From an uncultured Bacilli bacterium (GTDB taxonomy: Bacteria > Bacillota_I > Bacilli_A > RF39 > UBA660): DNA of 9,430 nucleotides. The notes under the pieces were generated by a model, which made no database searches, had not been told where the DNA came from, and saw only the letters and a program-made list of their open reading frames with translations. How positions within the stretch are numbered: position 1 is the stretch's first letter; the number at the start of each line of letters is the position of its first letter. The DNA lies in contig CAJUJA010000027.1 of assembly GCA_910586635.1 (NCBI GenBank), forward strand, positions 6,597-16,026, given 5' to 3'. Both the position numbers and the translations under genes were made by a program. This document shows, in pieces, positions 1 to 5,761 of this stretch.

Positions 1-35
1 TGTGACTGGAGTTCAGACGTGTGCTCTTCCGATCT
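1..35. other. Illumina TruSeq adapter left at contig end (artefact)
   Basis: Bases 2-35 match the standard Illumina TruSeq read-2/index adapter. They start GTGACTGGAGTT, continue through CAGACGTGTGC and end TCTTCCGATCT at base 35. Base 1 is probably the last index base. The stretch is much more GC-rich than everything to its right. The orientation is adapter followed by insert, so biological sequence begins at 36. The lipoprotein reading frame is in frame to exactly base 36 and then enters adapter. This is known library chemistry, not biology, and it marks the true end of the assembled contig. Confidence 0.97.
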
Positions 36-704
36 TGTTCCCTCTCTAGATAATTTTTTTACTTCTTCAACTTCCTTTTCTGTAGAGTCATTATCGAGAC
101 AAATAACTCTAAGACCAAATTTTTCTAAAAATTTTAGTGCAGAGTCTGATACTACAATAACCTTATTATCCGTATTTTCTACCGTAAGATGATACTCAGC
201 ATCTAATTCAGATAATTCAATTTTTAACTTATTGTATGCAGTATCCACTTTTTTTGAAAGATAGGTACTAGTAATATACTCCTTTAATCCTAAGCGAACG
301 TTTTGTGCCATCATAAGCAAAGAAGAAGGATTTAACCATAATTCTTCAGGTGAATATTCAGTCTCTAAAACGTAAGAGGTATCAATAATTTTTAAACTCT
401 TATTGATATCTAAAAGTTCTACTGCTAAGGTTCGTTCTTTGTCAACCAATCCTGTATAAATAAATAACTCCATACCACTAAAGTTTTGTTTTTGTTTTTT
501 AGTAATTTTATAACTAGAAATATCCACACCATCTGGATATACAGTATTAATTTTAGCATGTTCTCCATAAAGCCGATCTACAATATATTCATTTGGATAA
601 TTCGTAACAGCAATATCAATATCTTCCATATTATCTTGTTTGCACCCACTTGAACTAAAGATTAGAAAGACTCCAAAGCTTAATAATAATAATTTCTTTT
701 TCAT
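36..704 (-). CDS. ZnuA/TroA-like metal ABC transporter substrate-binding lipoprotein, C-terminus missing
   Basis: The first 223 codons of a lipoprotein are present, and the gene is cut by the adapter-marked contig end. The start is ATG at 704, with AAGGAG at 718-713 eight bases upstream. The signal peptide has a KKK n-region, a hydrophobic core at residues 5-16 and lipobox SSGC with the lipidated Cys21. Mature residues follow the cluster A-I (zinc/manganese) binding-protein fold: NYPNEYIVDRLYG (35-47), PDGVDISSY (57-65), ELWLNPSS (121-128), a long backbone helix (about 129-170) and VVSDSALKFLEKFGL (184-198). Family members bind Zn or Mn outside the membrane and deliver it to an ABC permease. 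Here the usual ligand histidines of the GVDPHSY, DPHxWLDP and SHAAFGYL motifs are Ser63, Glu121 and Asp187, so the ligand may differ. The fourth ligand lies in the missing part. The start overlaps the yidD stop (ATGA), so the two are probably translationally coupled. No permease or ATPase gene is visible. The fold call is good; the substrate is unknown. Confidence 0.88.
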
Positions 705-925
705 TTTGACTTCTCCTTTTTTTTAACAGGATCATAACCACTAGTACCAAAGGGGTTACACCTTAATATTCTTTTTATACTGAAATAAACTCCCTTAATT
801 GTTCCATATTCTTCAATCGCCTCTATTGCATAATTAGAACAAGTAGGAGTGTGGCGACACATATTATGAAAATTACCTGGGATTTTTTGATATAATCGAA
901 TGATAGATATTAGTACTTTTCCCAT
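701..925 (-). CDS. yidD: YidD membrane protein insertion efficiency factor
   Basis: A complete 74-residue protein of the usual YidD length. It has an amphipathic N-terminal helix (GKVLISIIRLYQKIPG, 2-17) and then the family core: CRHTPTCSNYAIEAIEEYG (23-41), a second helix ending in LRCNPFG (54-60) and the terminal GYDPV (63-67). The three cysteines of the family (CRxxPTCS and RCxPF) are present. YidD sits at the inner face of the membrane and is thought to help YidC/Sec insert membrane proteins. It often lies next to rnpA and yidC, but here it stands apart and precedes a lipoprotein gene, which it overlaps by ATGA. The start ATG at 925 has GGTGAT three bases upstream; that matches the 3' part of the anti-SD complement, so short spacing is expected. 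Its own promoter lies at 943-971. The TGA stop supports the standard code. Confidence 0.95.
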   Translation of the reverse strand: MGKVLISIIRLYQKIPGNFHNMCRHTPTCSNYAIEAIEEYGTIKGVYFSIKRILRCNPFGTSGYDPVKKKEKSK

Positions 926-942
926 TTTATCACCGTATTACA

Positions 943-971
943 ATTTTACTATAATTCAGGTAAAATATCAA
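943..971 (-). promoter_or_regulatory. SigA-type promoter of yidD-lipoprotein unit
   Basis: On the minus strand, TTGATA (971-966) is followed after exactly 17 bases by TAAAAT (948-943). The predicted start of transcription near 936 leaves a leader of about 10 bases before yidD, just enough for its GGTGAT site. Both boxes are one or two bases from consensus and the spacing is ideal. Confidence 0.7.
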
Positions 972-989
972 TTATCTAAAAAATAAAAA

Positions 990-1018
990 AAAGAATTGAC
1001 AGCTTCGGACAATTTTTA
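990..1018 (-). terminator. Possible intrinsic terminator after the 1023-1451 gene
   Basis: An imperfect hairpin pairs 990-998 with 1010-1018 (core AATTG/CAATT, one G-T pair, then one A-A mismatch and a C-G pair). On the minus strand it begins about four bases past the stop codon. The minus-strand transcript continues into a run of eight T followed by ATTTTTT (about 992-979). The stem is AT-rich and overlaps the T tract, so strength is doubtful. Part of the same structure also reads into five T on the plus strand. Confidence 0.4.
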
Positions 1019-1022
1019 CTTA

Positions 1023-1451
1023 TTATGATAACGTTTGTCTATATAATTTATGAACCTCTTTTTCAATTTTTTTCAATTTCACATCTTTTTTCTCACTATT
1101 TGTTCTATTATGAATATCTCTCATTACTAATTGATATGCATTTTGAATATCCTGTAAATTTGGGTCATTTTTCTGAGCTTTTATTTCATTCTTTGTTAAA
1201 GTCATCTTTTTTCTTGTTTTCAAAATGGTTTGAATTCCTTTTACTGGTAAATAAATGGAACCAATCTCAAGTAAAGAGAAAATAGCCATAGGAAGAGTTG
1301 CCTCATTCATACTACTAAGATAAATTGGGGTTAATAATAGAAAAGAAGAACTTCCTATAATTACTTTTTCAATTGCCGTGGTTTGCTTTTCTCTTTCTTG
1401 ATGCAATTGATGATTTAGTCTAATTAAATTTACAGTTTGTTTTTGTCTCAT
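1023..1451 (-). CDS. Unrecognised small two-TM membrane protein
   Basis: A 142-residue protein I do not recognise. I chose the ATG at 1451 because AAGGAG (1463-1458) sits six bases upstream. A longer reading frame from 1472 would put that site inside the coding region. The sequence shows a charged, helical N-terminus (1-26), two hydrophobic segments (about 27-46 and 53-71) joined by a short loop, then a lysine-rich cytoplasmic-looking helical tail (about 78-142) with coiled-coil-like spacing near 121-138. Both ends are probably cytoplasmic. There are no cysteines, no signal peptide and no catalytic motif. It is divergent from rnc, with 96 bases between the two starts. It lies upstream of yidD on the same strand, but yidD has its own promoter and a possible terminator intervenes, so I do not infer a shared role. 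The good RBS and sensible membrane architecture support a real gene. Confidence 0.75.
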   Translation of the reverse strand: MRQKQTVNLIRLNHQLHQEREKQTTAIEKVIIGSSSFLLLTPIYLSSMNEATLPMAIFSLLEIGSIYLPVKGIQTILKTRKKMTLTKNEIKAQKNDPNLQDIQNAYQLVMRDIHNRTNSEKKDVKLKKIEKEVHKLYRQTLS

Positions 1452-1520
1452 ATTCTTCTCCTTAAAGTACAATGATAGTATATGTATGGTTATTTAAAAC
1501 TATACTATTTTTTGCATTTT

Positions 1521-1529
1521 TGATATACT
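1521..1529 (+). promoter_or_regulatory. Extended -10 promoter of rnc
   Basis: TGATATACT at 1521-1529 is a TGN-extended -10 box (TATACT at 1524-1529). No recognisable -35 box lies 16-18 bases upstream, which is tolerated for extended -10 promoters. Transcription would begin near 1536, leaving a very short leader in which GGTGAT (1536-1541) is the ribosome binding site for the ATG at 1548. If the start lies a base or two further right, the leader may trim this site. Confidence 0.5.
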
Positions 1530-1547
1530 TAAAACGGTGATTATTAT

Positions 1548-2213
1548 ATGAAAGAATTATATCAAAGATTAAAGATAGAACCGAAAGATGAAACTCTATA
1601 TAACATCGCTGTTTCTCATTCATCGTATGCTAATGAACATCGAGCAAAAAAAGATTATGAAAGATTAGAGTTTTTAGGGGATGCTGTAGTTGATTTAGTA
1701 GTAGCAGATTATCTATATTCTAATCATAACGAAGATGAAGGAGAAATGACTAAAGTTAGGGCAAGTTATGTTTGTGAGAATGCATTATATGAGTATAGTA
1801 TGAAATTAGGAATTCCATCTTTTATAAAAGTAGGTCATGGAGAAGAAAAAGAAGGGGGGAAGTATAAAAAAGCAATTGTTGCTGATATCTTTGAAGCAAT
1901 AATGGGGGCAATATACTTAGATTTAGGTTATGCTACTGTTAGACGTACGGTTTTAAATATCGTAGTTCCTTATATAGAAGATCCGACTATTACTTTCTTT
2001 AGTGACTATAAATCTTCCTTACAAGAATACGTTCAAACAGAACAAAAAACGATATCTTATCAACTCATAAAGGAAGAAGGTCCTCCTCATAATAAAACCT
2101 TTACAATCGATGTTGTAATTGATAATATTATATATGGAACAGGTGTTGCAGGTAGTAAAAAAGAAGCAGAACAAAATGCTGCTAAAGAAGCTCTAAAAAA
2201 ATTGGCAAGGTAA
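1548..2213 (+). CDS. rnc: Ribonuclease III
   Basis: A full-length 221-residue RNase III, which cuts double-stranded RNA as a homodimer in rRNA processing and mRNA or antisense-RNA turnover. The N-terminal endonuclease domain (1-148) carries HSSYANEH (24-31), the signature ERLEFLGDAV (38-47) with Glu38, Glu41 and Asp45, GEMTKVRA (65-72), and ADIFEAIMGAIYLD (112-125) with Asp113 and Glu116. All metal and catalytic positions are therefore intact. The C-terminal dsRNA-binding domain (about 153-220) has the DYKSSLQEY helix, GPPHNKTF (178-185) and the GSKKEAEQNAAKEAL helix (202-216). The start ATG at 1548 has the GGTGAT site at 1536-1541. In many Bacillota rnc precedes smc and ftsY; here it precedes a GT-C-like membrane protein gene instead. 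I see no clear terminator after it, so read-through into the next gene is possible. Confidence 0.98.
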   Translation: MKELYQRLKIEPKDETLYNIAVSHSSYANEHRAKKDYERLEFLGDAVVDLVVADYLYSNHNEDEGEMTKVRASYVCENALYEYSMKLGIPSFIKVGHGEEKEGGKYKKAIVADIFEAIMGAIYLDLGYATVRRTVLNIVVPYIEDPTITFFSDYKSSLQEYVQTEQKTISYQLIKEEGPPHNKTFTIDVVIDNIIYGTGVAGSKKEAEQNAAKEALKKLAR

Positions 2214-2341
2214 TCATCTAGGCAAGTTAGAATGAGGTTGAGTAAGAAAATTTTTATTACTGTTGGTATTAGAAAATACGAATCAAATCATGATAATAAG
2301 GGATTATTTTAAATAACGAAAAATGAGGAGGATTAATAGTT

Positions 2342-3868
2342 GTGAAAATAATAAATAAGATAAAGAATTATCATCCTCCCCGATATATTTGGTATTTATA
2401 CTTTTTCATTCCTATATTCATTTGTTCTATTATAAAGTTTGATGAAGAAATGGATATTTGGTTTTTATTAAATCATGGTAAATATGTATTAAATCATGGT
2501 TTTCCACTAATAGATCCATTTACGATTCATCATAATTTTCAGTTTGTTATGCAACAATGGTTATCTTCCGTTATCTTTTTTGTAGCACACAGTTTTTTAG
2601 GAAGATTTGGACTATCTATTATAGTTCAACTTATCAATTTATTCATACTATACTTTTTCTATAAGTTTTGTATGTTGCTAAGTGATAATAATTATAAAAT
2701 ATCTATTATAATAAGTTGTTTAACAGATTTATTATTGGAAACAGGTTTTATGATGCCAAGACCTCAAATATTCGATTATTTATTATTAAGCATTGTTTTA
2801 TACATAATGGAAGTTTTTTATCAAAAAAGAAATAATAAAATCCTGTTATGGTTACCTTTCCTTTCGGTATTACAGATTAATCTTCACTCATCTACTTGGT
2901 TTATGTTATTTTTATTTATGTTACCTTATGTAGTGAGTCTTTTAAAAGATAAAATATTAAAAACTCCGGGGAGGGGGGTAAAAAAGGGTGTATCCAAAAA
3001 GATTTATTACGTAATTAGTATTATGATAAGTATGTTTTTAGTAGGTTTGATTAATCCCTATGGGATAAAAAATATACTATATGTGACAACATCATATGGT
3101 AATTTTTATATCAATCAATCTATTTGTGAAATGATGGCACCGAGATTAGATGGAATATATTTAAGGTTTGGATATATTACTCATAATATATATGGACCCT
3201 TTACATATATTTTAATATTTTTCGTAATATCTATTTATATTATTTATAAAAAGGGAAAAATTACTTTAAGATATTTTTTGCTACTTGTTGGTGTTACTGT
3301 TTTATCTCTTTTGAATATTAAAAATTTAAGTTTATTTATGATTGGAGCTATTTTACCTCTTGCACTTTACTTAAAAGATTTTTTTAAGATTGATCAAAAA
3401 GAAAATAATATTAAATTACCAAATCATATAAAGAGTAGGTTTAAGATAATTATTATCCTGTTAACAATTTATACATTAATAATTTCTTATAGTGTATCAA
3501 CAAAAAGTATGAATGTAGTAGAAATTAAAAATGGAGTAGACTTTTTAATCAAAAATAGCAAAAATAAAAAAATGATATTATATACAGAACCAGGTATTGG
3601 TTCTTATGTAGAATATAGAGGATTAAAGCCTTATATAGATACTAGAGCAGAAATATTTTTAAAAGCAAATAATAAGAAAGAGGATATCTTCAAAGAATAT
3701 TATTTGATGGAACATCAATTACTTGATCATCAAAAATTCCTTAATAAGTATCAATTTACCCATTTAATCATTAGTAAAACAGATACTTTGTATAAAACGG
3801 TCTCTACTAGTAAAGATTATCAAGTTATATATCGTGATACGAATTACTCTATATTTAAAAAGAAGTAG
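2342..3868 (+). CDS. GT-C-like polytopic membrane protein, putative lipid-linked-sugar glycosyltransferase
   Basis: 508 residues, with about ten or eleven hydrophobic segments between residues 15 and 385 and a soluble C-terminal domain (about 390-508). It starts at GTG 2342, with GAGGAGG (2325-2331) ten bases upstream; no in-frame ATG fits better. The first outer loop has the pattern of GT-C superfamily proteins: EMDIWF (36-41), then HGKYVLNHGFPLIDPF (45-60) and QQWLS (71-75). Later come RPQIFDYLL (140-148), INLHSS (179-184) and NPYG (238-241). The C-terminal block GIGSYVEYRGLKPYIDTRAEIF (18 residues from 418, then to 439) and the YQFTHLII strand (470-477) are typical of large membrane proteins of this class. 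GT-C enzymes transfer sugars from polyprenyl-phosphate donors outside the membrane. The acidic pair Glu36/Asp38 is the candidate catalytic site, by analogy only. The substrate is unknown. No sugar-pathway neighbours are present, and the promoter is unclear (a weak TTAGAA/GATAAT pair at 2269-2297). Confidence 0.8.
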   Translation: MKIINKIKNYHPPRYIWYLYFFIPIFICSIIKFDEEMDIWFLLNHGKYVLNHGFPLIDPFTIHHNFQFVMQQWLSSVIFFVAHSFLGRFGLSIIVQLINLFILYFFYKFCMLLSDNNYKISIIISCLTDLLLETGFMMPRPQIFDYLLLSIVLYIMEVFYQKRNNKILLWLPFLSVLQINLHSSTWFMLFLFMLPYVVSLLKDKILKTPGRGVKKGVSKKIYYVISIMISMFLVGLINPYGIKNILYVTTSYGNFYINQSICEMMAPRLDGIYLRFGYITHNIYGPFTYILIFFVISIYIIYKKGKITLRYFLLLVGVTVLSLLNIKNLSLFMIGAILPLALYLKDFFKIDQKENNIKLPNHIKSRFKIIIILLTIYTLIISYSVSTKSMNVVEIKNGVDFLIKNSKNKKMILYTEPGIGSYVEYRGLKPYIDTRAEIFLKANNKKEDIFKEYYLMEHQLLDHQKFLNKYQFTHLIISKTDTLYKTVSTSKDYQVIYRDTNYSIFKKK

Positions 3869-3919
3869 GAAAGATAAAAAAGTCTGCTAGTAGATTTTAT
3901 AATATAATAAAAATCAGAT

Positions 3920-3948
3920 TTGAAAAAAATTGTTTTATTTGATATAAT
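3920..3948 (+). promoter_or_regulatory. Strong SigA-type promoter of the RNase J gene
   Basis: TTGAAA (3920-3925), a 17-base spacer and a perfect TATAAT (3943-3948) preceded by TGA give a -35 box with an extended consensus -10. Transcription should start near 3955, leaving a leader of about 37 bases that carries GAGGAAAGGAG before the ATG at 3992. This is the best promoter in the window and suggests the RNase J gene is transcribed independently of rnc and the membrane protein gene. Confidence 0.85.
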
Positions 3949-3991
3949 GTAGAAGTTTGTTAAACTTATAACAAAGAGGAAAGGAGAAAAA

Positions 3992-5644
3992 ATGAGTAAA
4001 ATAAAAATTTTTAGTTTAGGCGGACTAAACGAAAATGGAAAAAATATGTATATTGTTGAAGTGGATAAAGATATCTTCATTTTTGATGCCGGTTTAAAAT
4101 TTGATAATGATAGAAATCTTGGAATTGATTATATTATTCCAAACTTTGACTATATTATAAAAAACAAAAAAAGGGTAAAGGGAATTTTTTTAAGTCATGG
4201 ACATGATAGTAATATGGGGGCTGTTCCTGATTTATTAGAAACACTACCTGGTATTCCTATATATGGAGCTAGACTAACCTTAGAGCTTTTAAAAAATGAT
4301 TTATCAGAAAAGGAAATTAAAAAATTTAAGTTAATTGAAATAAAGGCTCATACTAAAATTAATTTTGGAAAAAATTCTATTTTTCCAATTAGTGTAACTC
4401 ATTCTATACCAGATGCATTATGCTATGTTTTATATACCAAAGATGGTGCAATTGTTTATACAGGGGACTTTACGATTGATGCTACAATGATTGGTAATTA
4501 TAAAACAGATATTGGAAAATTAGCCTATGTTGGAAAACAAGGAGTATTATGCCTACTTTCAGAATCTATTTATGCAGAAAGATTAGGCCATACCTCTCCA
4601 AATAATAGGGTGGGAGACTTTATTAGGGAAGTACTAAATAGAAATGAATATCGTATTATTGCAACAGTAATGCCAGCTCATTTTTATCGTATTCAAGAAA
4701 TTTTTGATGAAGTGAGTAATACTAATAGAAAAATTATTATTATGGGAAAAACTTTACAAAAAATGATTAATACAGCGATTAGGGAAAAATACTTAACTAT
4801 TGATTCTAATAAAATTGGTGACTTAAGCAATATTCATGAAAAGAATGCAGTCATCTTAATTTCTGATGAGAAAGAAAAACCTTTTGCTAACCTAGAGAGA
4901 ATTATAAAAGGGTATGATAAATATATTAAGTTATTAGATACAGATACAATATTTATTACAGAACCACCTTATGTAGGAATAGAAAAAAGAATGGCTCTTA
5001 TTATGGATGAGGTGGCAATGCTTGGAGCAAATGCAGTGAGCCTATCTAGTAAGAAACATCTATTACATCATGCATCAGGGGAAGATCTGATGATGATGAT
5101 TAATCTAATGAATCCAAAATATTATTTTCCTGTAATTGGTGAATATAAAAATCAATATGCAAATGCAACAGTTGCAGAAAAAGTAGGAATTCCAAAAGAA
5201 AACATTATTCTAAAAGAAAATGGAGATGTAGCATTATTTATAAATGGTAATTTAACACCTACTAATGAACATATTGAAGTGGATGAGATATTAATTGATG
5301 GAAAAAGTCAGGATGATATTGGAGATTTAGTATTAAAAGATAGAGAAATGTTAGGTTCCAATGGAATTGTAATAATTAGTTGTACCTTAGATAAAAAAAC
5401 AAAAGAGATTATCGGAGGACCAGAGATTTTAACACGTGGATTTATTTATGTAAAAGAAAGCCAAGATCTGCTTTTAGAAACCAAACAATTAGCTCGTGAA
5501 GTAATAGAGGGAAATATTACTCCTAATATGCAAAGAGTTGATTATTCTAAAATTAAAACAGAAGTAAGAGAAGTTTTGGGTAAATTTTTTTATAAAGAAA
5601 CAGAGTCTAAACCAATGATTATTACAGTAATACAAGAAGTATAA
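3992..5644 (+). CDS. RNase J-family protein with degenerate active site (RNase J2-like)
   Basis: 550 residues, the usual length of bacterial RNase J, a cytoplasmic metallo-beta-lactamase/beta-CASP nuclease of mRNA decay and rRNA maturation. Order: MBL part (1-about 210) with GGLNENGKN (10-18), FDAGLKF (31-37), HGHDSN (69-74), THSIPDA (136-142), TGDF (157-160) and LLSESIYAER (188-197). The beta-CASP part (about 211-350) includes AHFYRIQEIF (229-238). The MBL return has HHASGEDL (359-366) and PVIGEY (380-385). A C-terminal oligomerisation domain follows (about 450-550). In active RNase J the metal motif is HxHxDH and the last one PVHGEY. Here Asp and His of the first are Ser73 and Asn74, the late His is Ile382, and HASGH reads HASGE. 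His69, His71, His137 and Asp159 remain. Loss of catalytic residues is known in Bacillus RNase J2, which pairs with J1, so a structural or weakly active partner is the likeliest role; an active J would have to be encoded elsewhere. The start ATG has AAGGAG (3981-3986) five bases upstream. Confidence 0.93.
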   Translation: MSKIKIFSLGGLNENGKNMYIVEVDKDIFIFDAGLKFDNDRNLGIDYIIPNFDYIIKNKKRVKGIFLSHGHDSNMGAVPDLLETLPGIPIYGARLTLELLKNDLSEKEIKKFKLIEIKAHTKINFGKNSIFPISVTHSIPDALCYVLYTKDGAIVYTGDFTIDATMIGNYKTDIGKLAYVGKQGVLCLLSESIYAERLGHTSPNNRVGDFIREVLNRNEYRIIATVMPAHFYRIQEIFDEVSNTNRKIIIMGKTLQKMINTAIREKYLTIDSNKIGDLSNIHEKNAVILISDEKEKPFANLERIIKGYDKYIKLLDTDTIFITEPPYVGIEKRMALIMDEVAMLGANAVSLSSKKHLLHHASGEDLMMMINLMNPKYYFPVIGEYKNQYANATVAEKVGIPKENIILKENGDVALFINGNLTPTNEHIEVDEILIDGKSQDDIGDLVLKDREMLGSNGIVIISCTLDKKTKEIIGGPEILTRGFIYVKESQDLLLETKQLAREVIEGNITPNMQRVDYSKIKTEVREVLGKFFYKETESKPMIITVIQEV

Positions 5645-5699
5645 AATCAATATAATAAAGTTTTAAAATGAGATAAAATTAATACCAGAAATAAAAGTC

Positions 5700-5728
5700 T
5701 TGATTTTTAAATCAAAATATGGTAAACT
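5700..5728 (+). promoter_or_regulatory. SigA-type promoter of the HAD-ligase/acyltransferase unit
   Basis: TTGATT (5700-5705), a 17-base spacer and TAAACT (5723-5728) preceded by TGG (an extended -10). Transcription would begin near 5735, about 27 bases before the preferred start codon. The -35 box lies inside a short AT palindrome (5700-5715) whose inner loop would be only 2-4 bases. That could be a weak terminator for the RNase J gene or a chance sequence. Confidence 0.6.
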
Positions 5729-5761
5729 ATATGTTAATTCTTTGGAGGGGGGATGCTGTTT

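Noticed and set aside
1025..1285. Plus-strand reading frame antisense to the two-TM protein gene
   Set aside because: Mirror of the minus-strand gene, Phe/Leu/Ser-rich as expected of an antisense shadow, without a proper RBS.
1452..1472. Longer start (ATG at 1472) for the two-TM protein gene
   Set aside because: AAGGAG at 1463-1458 is placed for the ATG at 1451; the upstream ATG has no comparable site.
2232..2312. 26-codon reading frame (ATG to TAA) between rnc and the membrane protein gene
   Set aside because: No ribosome binding site at a useful distance, a composition no different from the spacer, and no recognisable motif. It may be chance.
3878..3898. Weak hairpin (AGTCT/AGATT extended by A-T pairs) after the GT-C-like gene as a terminator
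   Set aside because: A stem of seven pairs including a G-T pair, with the T run used up in the stem. Too weak to call.
5753..5761. Upstream ATG at 5753 for the HAD-ligase gene
   Set aside because: It directly abuts the G-rich ribosome binding site, and the HAD domain normally begins at the next methionine (5762). Only three residues differ, so it cannot be excluded.
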